Assembly: GCA_023230265.1 (NCBI GenBank)
Contig: JALNXR010000092.1
Span: 1-7,722, forward strand
Direction: 5' to 3'
Source of the DNA: Bacteroidales bacterium
GTDB taxonomy: Bacteria; Bacteroidota; Bacteroidia; Bacteroidales; UBA932
DNA: 7,722 bases
The translations under genes and the position numbers were made by a program. Under the pieces are notes generated by a model that did not search any database, had not been told where the DNA came from, and saw only the letters and a list, made by a program, of their open reading frames with translations. This document shows positions 1 through 7,475 of the stretch, piece after piece (the stretch's first letter is position 1; each line of letters opens with the position of its first letter).

Positions 1-2
1 TG

Positions 3-677
3 TTAATCTTGCTGTTAAAGTGGTGGGAAACTTTAGCAGGCAAATATGCTTATGTCGTAATATGCAGGATTAAAAGAACCTACACAGATATGAACAGGAC
101 GAAAAGTTACGCAATTCCTCCAAATTCACCTCAGGAAGCACTTTACGAAACATATCACAGCTATTTAAACAACTCCCGGATGGCTATTACTGTTAAGTTT
201 GGCAGAGGTCTTTTAATAGACATACACGGGCATGCACACGATATACAACAGGTAGAACTGGGTTATAATGTTACAGGAACAGCCTTGAATATGAGTGATG
301 AGGATATAATTAACCAAAATATTGCCAGAAGCAGCTCAATATACTCATTATCAAAAAATAACAAACAGAATAAAGGCTTTATAGAGATACTGCGTGGAGA
401 TAACTCCTTTGGAACAATATTGTTTGCCAACGAGGTCCCCTGCATTCCCCACAAGAGTAACCCGGCTCCCGGGCAATCCCCTTATTTTTCGGGAGGTTAT
501 ATTACTGAAACATATGGTTCAGGGCTTTCTTCCGGAGGTAGTGTTGATGCCATTCAGATGGAATTCAATTCTTCTGCAAGAAGTTCTGAGAACAGAAAGA
601 AATATGCAGAAAATGTAGTAAAAACTATTATCCGCTTCCTTGAGACAAACTATAATATTATAGATAAAGACAGCTAA
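3..677 (+). CDS. N-formylglutamate amidohydrolase-like protein, 5'-partial
   Basis: The protein resembles the N-formylglutamate amidohydrolase family (PF05013), zinc-dependent enzymes that remove formyl or related acyl groups from amino acids. Counting from a TTG at base 9, I see VVICRIKR (16-23) and DMNR (27-30), which matches the family's 'hRs..DaNR' segment. DIHGHAH (71-77) and ELGYNV (83-88) follow, and then YITETYGS (164-171) and AIQMEFNSSAR (181-191). These match the family's metal- and substrate-binding blocks and the usual C-terminal end. The family's N-terminal block is missing. The frame has no stop between the window edge and base 9, so this is a truncated view and the TTG need not be a real start. 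The stop is at 675-677, 11 bases before the convergent neighbour's stop. Bases 15-34 contain an inverted copy of a repeat found downstream of susD, so the gene may be broken by an inserted element. The family call is fairly secure; the substrate is unknown. Confidence 0.75.
   Translation, partial: LILLLKWWETLAGKYAYVVICRIKRTYTDMNRTKSYAIPPNSPQEALYETYHSYLNNSRMAITVKFGRGLLIDIHGHAHDIQQVELGYNVTGTALNMSDEDIINQNIARSSSIYSLSKNNKQNKGFIEILRGDNSFGTILFANEVPCIPHKSNPAPGQSPYFSGGYITETYGSGLSSGGSVDAIQMEFNSSARSSENRKKYAENVVKTIIRFLETNYNIIDKDS
15..34 (-). repeat. Inverted copy of the AAAGTTTCCCAC box
   Basis: Bases 23-34 are the exact reverse complement of the 12-base box AAAGTTTCCCAC found at 7301 and 7609. On the minus strand the match continues: here the box is followed by CAC and then TTTAA, and at 7301 it is followed directly by TTTAA. 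The two therefore agree over 17 bases with one 3-base insertion that looks like a duplicated CAC. It lies in the reading frame of the partial amidohydrolase gene (codons LKWWETL), just before clear family homology begins. It may be the end of an inserted element, a dispersed repeat, or chance. Confidence 0.4.
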
Positions 678-688
678 TCAGAAGCAAC

Positions 689-1978
689 TTATAACTTCCC
701 CTTTTTATCCCAGTTGATGACTAATGAATATGGAACTCCGTTCAAAACGGAAAGGTTTCCGGTGTATACCTCACCCCACTCTGACTCTTTTACATCAACA
801 GTTGTTGCACATTCAACTGCAATATACCATTTGCCCTCAGGCAGAGATGCAAGATTAATTTGTTTATTCCCCCCCAGGGAGATATTCATATAATCAGCTG
901 ATTGCTTAAAAGCGGGACCCTCTTTACAGATATAAAGATTAAGGTTATAAATAGAAGGACTTTTTAGTTCCACCTTAATGTTGATTGCATTTTCCGGGAT
1001 ATTTACAGTAAAATGATGGTACTGCAGATCTCCGATTTTTGTAAAATCAGGCTCACTGTCATGTGTGGATTTATTCATATGCCTTATCTCTCCGTTTCTT
1101 ATCTCTCCTTTTATTACCGGATCTCCGTTCCCTTCCAAAGCATATTTTATCAATGCTGACATAAGATCAAGCCTCTCTCCCCCGGTATAGCTTTCGGGAT
1201 GTGACCCGGTCAAAATCACTCTTCCGGTTGAGTAATTCTCCTTCCATGCCCAACCGCTTATTTTTCTATGTATTGATAGGCTATCTTTTGTAAAAGGCTC
1301 GTAGTCATATCTTGTCAATATTTCTGTGCCTGCCGGCAATTGTGCGGGTTCATAGGCAAAACCTCCTCCGTTATGGTAAACACTGTCTATGTGCATGTCT
1401 TCTCCAAAATCGCAGTATTTTAAAATTGGGGATCCGGGCTCAATAAAATGGCCTGTAGGTGTTTTTGACAACCTGGTAGAGTGGGCTATTCCTGGCCAGA
1501 TGCCAAGGTAAGCAGGTTTTGGAATAATGGAATCTGTTGTTGTACCGCAGGATGCCAGGAACATACCAGCGCAGGTACCAAGATAACTACCCCCTTTTTT
1601 CACAAAGGTATATATGTTAGATCTTCCTTTTTCTGTAAGAGATATTCCGTGACGGGTAGCCTTTCCTCCATTAACATAAATCATTCTGAACCGGGGCTGG
1701 CCGTCGGGATATAACAGAATCCCGTTAAGGTCAATTTCGGAACCACAAAAAATTAGTTGCTGCATTATGGTGTCCTGAAGTGTCAGGGGTGAATCATCGG
1801 TGTCTTTTCCGGAGACAAAATGTTCTATGGAAAGATCAAGTCTTCTGGCTGCCGGAAGATCTTCCCGTGAAGTGAGCTTAATACCCCCATCCATAAAAAT
1901 GTCCTTGTAATAACCTTGTGAGAACAGACAGGTGGTTGATAGTGTGAGAAATAAACACACAATATTCCTCTTTGTCAT
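689..1978 (-). CDS. Exported BPL_N-type class I glutamine amidotransferase-like protein with C-terminal beta-sandwich
   Basis: This 429-residue protein begins with a signal peptide: basic residues 3-4, a hydrophobic stretch 6-19, and a probable cleavage near FSQG (19-22). The protein should therefore be periplasmic or surface-exposed. Residues about 75-285 look like the BPL_N class I glutamine amidotransferase fold (PF09825). Supporting motifs are YVNGG (101-105), the nucleophile elbow GTCAGM (134-139) with Cys136, YHNGGG (201-206) and GSHPE (258-262) with His260 and Glu262. The Cys-His-Glu triad thus appears intact. Residues about 318-424 (HHFTVNIP, LNLYICKEG, LASLPEGKWYIAVEC, YSLVINW) resemble the PPC pre-peptidase C-terminal beta-sandwich, which may be a binding domain. 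No ligase or synthetase domain is attached, so hydrolysis or amidotransfer is only inferred and the substrate is unknown. The ATG at 1976-1978 is chosen because the signal peptide starts there. It is divergent from susC, about 400 bases away. Confidence 0.8.
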   Translation of the reverse strand: MTKRNIVCLFLTLSTTCLFSQGYYKDIFMDGGIKLTSREDLPAARRLDLSIEHFVSGKDTDDSPLTLQDTIMQQLIFCGSEIDLNGILLYPDGQPRFRMIYVNGGKATRHGISLTEKGRSNIYTFVKKGGSYLGTCAGMFLASCGTTTDSIIPKPAYLGIWPGIAHSTRLSKTPTGHFIEPGSPILKYCDFGEDMHIDSVYHNGGGFAYEPAQLPAGTEILTRYDYEPFTKDSLSIHRKISGWAWKENYSTGRVILTGSHPESYTGGERLDLMSALIKYALEGNGDPVIKGEIRNGEIRHMNKSTHDSEPDFTKIGDLQYHHFTVNIPENAINIKVELKSPSIYNLNLYICKEGPAFKQSADYMNISLGGNKQINLASLPEGKWYIAVECATTVDVKESEWGEVYTGNLSVLNGVPYSLVINWDKKGKL

Positions 1979-2242
1979 TGTAATATTTTATTAAATGTAT
2001 AAATATATAAATATACAAAAAAAATATTACCTTTGGGAGTGGAAAACAACATATTTAAATTTTTTAAAAAAGAAATTTAAGATTCTTTCAAAAGGCATTT
2101 TCAGCATTTAAAAACAGAGCGGAGTCAACAGGGGTAAATAATGAAGAGGATACTCCTGTAAGATCAATCGGAAATGTTTAATGATAATGCCTTAATTCAT
2201 CAATTATATATATTTTATTAATTATTTGAGCCTAAACGTGAG

Positions 2243-2261
2243 ACACCGGTTTTTGCGGTGT
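2243..2261 (+). promoter_or_regulatory. GC-containing hairpin ahead of susC
   Basis: ACACCG (2243-2248) pairs perfectly with CGGTGT (2256-2261) around the 7-base loop GTTTTTG. It is the only GC-containing perfect hairpin in an otherwise AT-rich gap, and it lies 115 bases before the chosen susC start. The bases after it (TTGTACTC) are only weakly T-rich, so it is a poor intrinsic terminator. If transcription starts upstream, it could be a leader attenuator. If it starts near 2295, the hairpin lies in the promoter and could be an operator. The pairing is seen directly; the role is inferred. Confidence 0.45.
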
Positions 2262-2289
2262 TTGTACTCTGTCTGAAATATGTTTTTTG
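2261..2289 (+). promoter_or_regulatory. Weak candidate susC promoter
   Basis: A Bacteroides-type promoter has TTTG near -33 and TAnnTTTG near -7. TTTG occurs at 2261-2264, and after 17 bases GTTTTTTG (2282-2289) matches the -7 box except that its first two bases are not TA. This would put the transcript start near 2295, giving a leader of roughly 80 bases before the susC ATG at 2376. The match is imperfect, and an ECF sigma promoter elsewhere in the gap is equally possible. Confidence 0.2.
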
Positions 2290-2375
2290 TGCTAGCAGAA
2301 ACATAGTTTTCATCTCTGATGTTTTTGATGTCAGTCAGAATTTATTCCCATTTTAACTATTTAAAACTTTCATTA

Positions 2376-5300
2376 ATGTTCAAGAAAACATTTATTTTTT
2401 TTACGGTTCTGTTGATATTTACAACAGCTACTGCACAGGTTAGAGTTACGGGAACGGTAACATCTTCTGATAACGGGGAACCCGTACCGTATGCCACTAT
2501 TTTGATTAAGGGGATGGTTAAAGGAATATATACCGATGCAAACGGTAATTATATTTTTGATAACATCCCAAAAAATTCAATTTTGATTTTTTCTGCAATA
2601 GGTCACAAATCAGTTGAAATAGCAATAGGTGACAGATTGATTATTGATGTCATTCTTCCCGTAATGGTAGAACACCTTGATGAAGTGATGGTAATTGCTT
2701 ATGGTACAGCAAAAAAGAGCACCTTTACCGGCTCTGCATCAGTTGTAGGTGAGGAGCAGTTTAGCCTGAGACCTGTAACTGAAATATCACAGGCTCTTAC
2801 AGCTACCACTCCCGGATTGCAGGTAGGCACTTCCAACGGACATCCCGGTTCTGAACCAACAATTCGTATAAGGGGTATTGGCTCCTACAATGCCAGCAAT
2901 GCGCCTTTGATTATTCTGGACGGGATGCCCTATGATAATGCATTTACCAGCATTAATCCCACAGATATAGAGACTGTTACGGTTTTAAAGGATGCATCAT
3001 CCGCCTCATTGTACGGAGCGCGTGGTGCAAATGGAGTTATTCTTGTCAACACAAAAAAGGGCAAACTTGGGAAACCAAAAGTATCATTAAAATACAACCT
3101 TGGACTTACATCCCGTCAGTCACAAGATTATGAGCTTTTGAATGATAAGGATTACATGGAGCTTTTTTGGGAGACACAGAGAAACACCTATCTGCTTAAC
3201 GGATACAGTATGACAGATGCCAATACTCTTGCAGGACCGGCATTGATGGCAGGACTGGGGTACAATCCATATCTTATAGAGGCAGACGAGCTGTTTGATT
3301 CAAACGGAAAACTCAATCCAAATGCAATAAACCACTGGGCAGAAGATACTGATTGGTACGGATCTATCACTCAACTTGGGAAGCGGCATGATGCAAGTAT
3401 CTCAATAAGCGGGGCTAATGAGAAAACTGACTATTACACATCTCTGGGATATATGAAAGAGCAGGGATATATCATTGGATCGGAATTCAGCAGAATATCT
3501 GCCAAAGCAAATGTCAATTCAAAGATAAGAGAGTGGATTAAAGTTGGTGCGAACATAAATACTTCATATTCCAATGCAGAGGGAGAGCAATCAGAGACAA
3601 GCGGCTCCAATTCAAATCCTTTCCGTTTTGTAAGATATATCGGAAATATTTTTCCGATACACATTCACAATCCAGCCACGGGAGAGTATGTTATGGATTC
3701 GGAAGGCAACAAATTGTTTGATTTCGGATATGGTTGGTCGTCTGAGGATGGTACTATTGTTGTTCAGGGGCGTGATGCTTTTGCCGGAAATAATCATGCC
3801 TGTGAAGTGCACAATATCTACGACGGATATCTTCGCCAGACCATAAACCTAAAAGGTTATACAGAGATTAGTCTTTATAAAGGGCTGAAAATAACAGTTA
3901 ACGGAGGCCTTGGTTCAAATATGTACCGCAGCTGGGACGGGGACTATGTATATGAACAGAAGGGGAATGCCGGAAGTTCCAGCAGAAATATGTCAAACAC
4001 AACAACCTGGACATTTCAGCAACTGGCAAACTACAATAACAGCTTTGGAAAGCATAATCTGGACATACTGGCAGGTCATGAGAGTTATCAATACTCCTAT
4101 CATTATATGACCACCTCTATGAAAACCCAGACAATAACAGGTGACAATTTCGAATATGCCAACTTTACAGAAATAAATTCAAATCCCAACTCCTACACCC
4201 ATAATTACAGGGTTGAAGGATTCTTCTCCAGACTTAATTATGATTATAATGAAAAGTACTTTGTTTCAGGATCATACAGGAGGGATGGATCTTCCCGTTT
4301 TTCTGAGATGGTAAGATGGGGTGATTTCTGGTCTGTGGGTGCTGCCTGGACAATAGACAAGGAGGAGTTTATGAAAAAGGCGAAGTTTATAGATATGCTC
4401 AAGCTGAGAGTCTCCTATGGTGTGGTGGGAAATGATGACCTCGATAGCTACTACCCCTGGAGAGCTACATATTCTGTAAATAATAACGGAGAACCCGGAT
4501 ATGTACAATCTTCTCTGGGTAACCGGGATCTCACCTGGGAGACATCAAAAAACTTTGATGCAGCCCTGGAATTTAATCTGTTTGACAGAAGACTAAATGG
4601 ATCGGTTGAGTATTTTCACCGTGTTTCCAGTGATCTTCTGTTTAGTGTTCCGCAGCCGATTTCATCAGGGGTCAGTTCCATTGACATTAACGCCGGCTCT
4701 ATGTTTAACAAGGGAGTTGAGCTTGTTCTGGACGGAAAAATCATCGACAAGAATAATTTCAGGCTTAACATTTTTGGGAATGCAACCTATCTGAAAAACA
4801 GAATTACTGAGTTGCCCCTGGAGCCCTATACAACATCAATTTATAAAATTGAGGAGGGACACTCCAGGTATGACTTCTGGCTTCGTCAGTGGTTTGGGGT
4901 GAATCCGGATACAGGTTACAATCTTTTTAAGGCAGATCTTGAGCAATACGAATTTGAAGAGAGTGAGCTGATTGATGTTAATGGAGTGCAATGCACAGAG
5001 GATATTAATAAAAGCTGCTATGAATTTTCCGGAACGGCTATGCCGGCATTAACGGGAGGCTTTGGGGCTAACCTGGGATGGAAAAACTTCAATCTTAAAT
5101 TCAATTTCTATTATCAGTTAGGAGCTAAGTTTTTTGCATCTGTTTACAGAAATCTCATGACCGGTTCCACAATATATTGGGCACAACATAAAGATCTGTT
5201 GAACAGATGGAGAGAGCCGGGAGACATAACAGATGTTCCCAAGGTAACGGCAGGGACTGATATGACCAATATTGAGGCAGGAAATTCTACAAGATGGTTG

Positions 5301-5540
5301 TTTTCTGCAAACATGATCGAACTTGTTAATGTAAACCTTTCATATGATCTCCCCTCCAGATTCCTGCAGTCAAAAAACATATCAGGAGCAACTGTTTATG
5401 TCTCCGCAGACAATGCTCTGATGTTTGCTGCCAAGAGAGGGATGTATCCGAGAAGAAATTTTCACGCTGGGTTTATAGCAAATCCTGATGTTTACGCGCC
5501 TTCAAGAATAGTTTCGTTTGGCTTAACACTAACTTTTTAA
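2376..5540 (+). CDS. SusC/RagA-family TonB-dependent outer-membrane transporter
   Basis: This is a SusC-like beta-barrel transporter that imports an oligomeric nutrient across the outer membrane using TonB-ExbBD energy, in complex with the SusD lipoprotein encoded next. I start it at ATG 2376 (1054 residues) because the signal peptide begins there (MFKKTFIFF to about TATA-Q, residues 1-21). An upstream in-frame ATG at 2319 would add 19 residues that are not signal-like. Residues 22-97 form a carboxypeptidase-regulatory-like domain (GTVTSSDNGEPVPYATILIKG, then YTDANGNYIFDNIP). The segment near DEVMVIAYGT (102-111) is the usual SusC signature. The plug domain follows with IRIRGIGS (163-170), PLIILDGMPYD (177-187) and ETVTVLKDASSASLYGARGANGVI (199-222). 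The rest is barrel, ending in FGLTLTF with a terminal Phe, as expected for outer-membrane insertion. There is no STN domain, so sigma/anti-sigma signalling through this protein is unlikely. The substrate cannot be predicted. Confidence 0.95.
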   Translation: MFKKTFIFFTVLLIFTTATAQVRVTGTVTSSDNGEPVPYATILIKGMVKGIYTDANGNYIFDNIPKNSILIFSAIGHKSVEIAIGDRLIIDVILPVMVEHLDEVMVIAYGTAKKSTFTGSASVVGEEQFSLRPVTEISQALTATTPGLQVGTSNGHPGSEPTIRIRGIGSYNASNAPLIILDGMPYDNAFTSINPTDIETVTVLKDASSASLYGARGANGVILVNTKKGKLGKPKVSLKYNLGLTSRQSQDYELLNDKDYMELFWETQRNTYLLNGYSMTDANTLAGPALMAGLGYNPYLIEADELFDSNGKLNPNAINHWAEDTDWYGSITQLGKRHDASISISGANEKTDYYTSLGYMKEQGYIIGSEFSRISAKANVNSKIREWIKVGANINTSYSNAEGEQSETSGSNSNPFRFVRYIGNIFPIHIHNPATGEYVMDSEGNKLFDFGYGWSSEDGTIVVQGRDAFAGNNHACEVHNIYDGYLRQTINLKGYTEISLYKGLKITVNGGLGSNMYRSWDGDYVYEQKGNAGSSSRNMSNTTTWTFQQLANYNNSFGKHNLDILAGHESYQYSYHYMTTSMKTQTITGDNFEYANFTEINSNPNSYTHNYRVEGFFSRLNYDYNEKYFVSGSYRRDGSSRFSEMVRWGDFWSVGAAWTIDKEEFMKKAKFIDMLKLRVSYGVVGNDDLDSYYPWRATYSVNNNGEPGYVQSSLGNRDLTWETSKNFDAALEFNLFDRRLNGSVEYFHRVSSDLLFSVPQPISSGVSSIDINAGSMFNKGVELVLDGKIIDKNNFRLNIFGNATYLKNRITELPLEPYTTSIYKIEEGHSRYDFWLRQWFGVNPDTGYNLFKADLEQYEFEESELIDVNGVQCTEDINKSCYEFSGTAMPALTGGFGANLGWKNFNLKFNFYYQLGAKFFASVYRNLMTGSTIYWAQHKDLLNRWREPGDITDVPKVTAGTDMTNIEAGNSTRWLFSANMIELVNVNLSYDLPSRFLQSKNISGATVYVSADNALMFAAKRGMYPRRNFHAGFIANPDVYAPSRIVSFGLTLTF

Positions 5541-5541
5541 T

Positions 5542-7164
5542 ATGAAAGAGATGAAAAAGATAATATCGGCATTAATTCTGACTGGTCTAATGTTTCTGAA
5601 TTCTTGCTCAAAGGATTTTCTTGATACGAAATCAACAAGTGCAGTTGACCAGACTACAATATTCGAGAATACGAACAACGCAATGATGGCAATAAACGGT
5701 ATACACCGGGTAATGTATGAAAAGGGAAATTATGCCCCAAAGATGGGGTATATGTATTATATGCTATATATGGATTTTCTTGGGGAAGATCTGGTTTACA
5801 CAAAATCAAACACGCAGTTTAAGACAGAGACTGCATGGACCAGGCACAGAGAACCCGCCAATCAATATCCGCGGCATATATATGAATTTATTTACAGAGT
5901 AATTTCCAATTCAAATATGGTGATTGAAAACATTGATGATGCAGAAGGACCTCAGGAGGAGAGAGATTATATCAAAGGTCAGGCATTATTCTATCGTGGT
6001 TTTGCCCACTTCCTTGCGGTTCAGCTGTATGGACAACGCTATGACAGAGCCGGCAACAATACTCAGGATGGAATTGTGCTGCGGACATCCTCCGCTACCG
6101 ATCCCCAACCACGTTCCTCTGTTGAGGATGTTTACACCTCGGTCAACGAGGATCTGGATGATGCTATAGAGTTATTGTCAGGAGTTACAATTGAAAGAAC
6201 GACCAAGATGCACATAAATGTACATGTTGCGAGAGCTATCAAGGCCCGCGTTCTTCTTACACAGGGAAAATGGATTGAAGCAGCTCAGATGGCAAAACTG
6301 GTTGTTGACCATTCCGGAGCAGAGATGGATAATTCCTGCTATGAGTTCAAACAGGGAAGATGCTGTGATGCAAGCAACAAAGAGTGGATATGGGCCAAAA
6401 TTGCCCAGCCTGATATTGAAACTGCAACACTCTTCAATTTTTACAGTTACATCTCCAATACTAACATATCATATAACAAAAACACTCCCAGGGCAATTTA
6501 TAATCTTCTGTATGAGAAGATCTCAGATACAGATATCAGAAAACAACTCTGGGTGGCAGATGTGACTAAATGTCCAAACCTGGTTTACCCTCCGGGTGGC
6601 AACAGATACAAATGGATGAGCCAAAAGTTTATTGTTGATTATCCTGATAACACATCAGCTTCTTACAGCGGGGCAATTATTACGGCAGATCTGGCATTTG
6701 TGCGTCTCCCGGAGATGTATCTTGTTATGGCTGAGGGGTATGCAAGGGGAGGACAGGAGAATGATGCCCGAAATGCATTGTATGTAGTAGCACATGACAG
6801 AGATCCTCAGTATACTATGAGTACTAACTCCGGAACCGCACTGATTGATGAGATTATGTTCCAGAGGAGAGTGGAATTATGGGGAGAGGGATTTAGATGG
6901 CTCGATCTTAAACGGTTAAATTTGCCTCTGGATCGCGGGCCTGCACCACGCCCGGGTTACAATCAGGGAGGAGCGGTAAACAACTGGAAATCAAATAAAA
7001 ACCCAACAAATTTGGACCCGTTGGCTTCTAATTTTAATATGTATGAAGAACAGCCCGTAGGAGAACTGAGCAGGTATATGGAGGCCGGAATTAAAGAGTG
7101 GCAGTGGGTAATTCCACAGCTTGAACTCGATTACAATCCTCTTTGCAATCAGAATCCGTTATAG
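5542..7164 (+). CDS. SusD/RagB-family outer-membrane nutrient-binding lipoprotein
   Basis: This 540-residue SusD-like protein should sit on the cell surface as the lid of the SusC barrel and bind the substrate before import. The N-terminus is a lipoprotein signal: MKEMKKII, a hydrophobic run, then LNSC with Cys22 as the probable lipidated residue, followed by SKDFLD, a common opening for the family. The N-terminal SusD-like region includes KGQALFYRGFAHFLAVQLYG (145-164), a TPR-type helix. The C-terminal region has ADLAFVRLPEMYLVMAEGYAR (382-402), FQRRVELWGEGFRWLDLKR (440-458) and a final PQLELDYNPLCNQNP, all typical of SusD. Its ATG lies one base after the susC stop, so the two are cotranscribed and probably translationally coupled. 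A second ATG at 5551 is a possible alternative start. Cys266, 274, 275, 344 and 535 follow the lipid Cys; some may form disulfides. The ligand is unknown. A strong inverted repeat begins 10 bases after the stop. Confidence 0.95.
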   Translation: MKEMKKIISALILTGLMFLNSCSKDFLDTKSTSAVDQTTIFENTNNAMMAINGIHRVMYEKGNYAPKMGYMYYMLYMDFLGEDLVYTKSNTQFKTETAWTRHREPANQYPRHIYEFIYRVISNSNMVIENIDDAEGPQEERDYIKGQALFYRGFAHFLAVQLYGQRYDRAGNNTQDGIVLRTSSATDPQPRSSVEDVYTSVNEDLDDAIELLSGVTIERTTKMHINVHVARAIKARVLLTQGKWIEAAQMAKLVVDHSGAEMDNSCYEFKQGRCCDASNKEWIWAKIAQPDIETATLFNFYSYISNTNISYNKNTPRAIYNLLYEKISDTDIRKQLWVADVTKCPNLVYPPGGNRYKWMSQKFIVDYPDNTSASYSGAIITADLAFVRLPEMYLVMAEGYARGGQENDARNALYVVAHDRDPQYTMSTNSGTALIDEIMFQRRVELWGEGFRWLDLKRLNLPLDRGPAPRPGYNQGGAVNNWKSNKNPTNLDPLASNFNMYEEQPVGELSRYMEAGIKEWQWVIPQLELDYNPLCNQNPL

Positions 7165-7173
7165 GGGGGCAAC

Positions 7174-7290
7174 GACAAAGATTTTGTCATTGGTCTATAT
7201 GCCAGAGCGTTACAAAGTACAAACTTTTTAATCTGAAAAGTTTGTACTTTGTAATTGCCTGTTTCACAGGTCAATGACAAAATCTTCGTC
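7174..7290. repeat. Nested inverted-repeat element A
   Basis: The outer arms, 7174-7192 and 7272-7290, are 19 bases each and complementary except at one position (GACAAAG against GACGAAG when read in the same sense). Inside them a perfect 19-base-pair stem (7210-7228 with 7236-7254) closes a 7-base loop TAATCTG. A small CCTGT/ACAGG hairpin sits on the right shoulder at 7258-7270. The block begins 10 bases after the susD stop, so in RNA it would form a very stable 3' structure that could end or protect the susCD message. There is no U-run after it, so it is not a standard intrinsic terminator. It could also be a small palindromic mobile element. Confidence 0.85.
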
Positions 7291-7300
7291 TGTATTGTCA

Positions 7301-7317
7301 AAAGTTTCCCACTTTAA
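7301..7317 (+). repeat. AAAGTTTCCCAC box, copy 1, after element A
   Basis: The 12-base box at 7301-7312 is identical to the one at 7609-7620. It continues as TTTAA, matching the inverted copy at bases 15-34 apart from a 3-base difference. It starts 10 bases after the outer right arm of element A. Its ends AAAGT and ACTTT are themselves complementary. After the box, GCTGAACT resembles GCTTAACT after copy 2. Confidence 0.65.
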
Positions 7318-7324
7318 GCTGAAC

Positions 7325-7404
7325 TAAGTAATAATCTGATTATGTGTGTTATATATTTGCACATACTATGTCTTACTACTTTATTTATACTAAGACATTA
7401 CTTA
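7325..7404. repeat. Weak nested inverted repeat between elements A and B
   Basis: TAAGTAAT (7325-7332) is complementary to ATTACTTA (7397-7404), and inside it ATGTCTTA (7368-7375) is complementary to TAAGACAT (7391-7398). The two right arms overlap by two bases, so both stems cannot be complete at once. Eight-base arms in AT-rich DNA can arise by chance, so this is only tentatively grouped with elements A and B. Confidence 0.3.
7352..7359 (+). promoter_or_regulatory. Consensus -7 box of Bacteroides type
   Basis: TATATTTG matches the Bacteroides -7 consensus TAnnTTTG exactly. I find no TTTG at the usual -33 position upstream, so half the promoter is missing. If used, transcription would start near 7366 and run rightward through the hairpin region into element B, with no gene before the window end. 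An exact match by chance is plausible in AT-rich DNA. Confidence 0.2.
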
Positions 7405-7436
7405 AGGTTCTTACAGCCTTTCTTTGAGCTTTAAAG

Positions 7437-7464
7437 TAAAACAGTATGGAGTCAACCTGTTTTA
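7437..7464. repeat. Short hairpin before element B
   Basis: TAAAACAG (7437-7444) is perfectly complementary to CTGTTTTA (7457-7464) around a 12-base loop. It lies 11 bases before the left outer arm of element B. No U-run follows, so no terminator is called. It adds to the density of inverted repeats in this gap. Confidence 0.4.
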
Positions 7465-7475
7465 GGACGGGACAT

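Larger units (their letters stand above)
1979..2375. other. Divergent AT-rich intergenic region
   Basis: This gap separates the minus-strand amidotransferase-like gene from susC and must hold the control regions of both. I see no RNA gene and no convincing small gene. The few short ATG frames, such as MKRILL at about 2141, end within a few codons and have no supporting signal. The first 250 bases are strongly AT-rich with several A/T runs. For the minus-strand gene a weak promoter could be read as TTTG followed by TACATTTA just upstream of its ATG, but it is not convincing. The only clear structure is the hairpin at 2243-2261. Confidence 0.6.

Noticed and set aside
2055..2080. A/T-rich inverted repeat TTAAATTT / AAATTTAA
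   Set aside because: It is made only of A and T runs in very AT-rich DNA, where such pairing is expected by chance.
2141..2161. Tiny leader-peptide frame MKRILL ahead of susC
   Set aside because: It has six codons with no regulatory codon run, no ribosome-binding signal and no associated attenuator of the expected form.
2319..2375. Upstream ATG as the susC start
   Set aside because: It would place 19 polar and mixed residues before an otherwise normal signal peptide that begins at the ATG at 2376.
4978..6345. The peptide SCYEF occurring in both SusC and SusD
   Set aside because: It is a five-residue match with little surrounding similarity and is best treated as coincidence.
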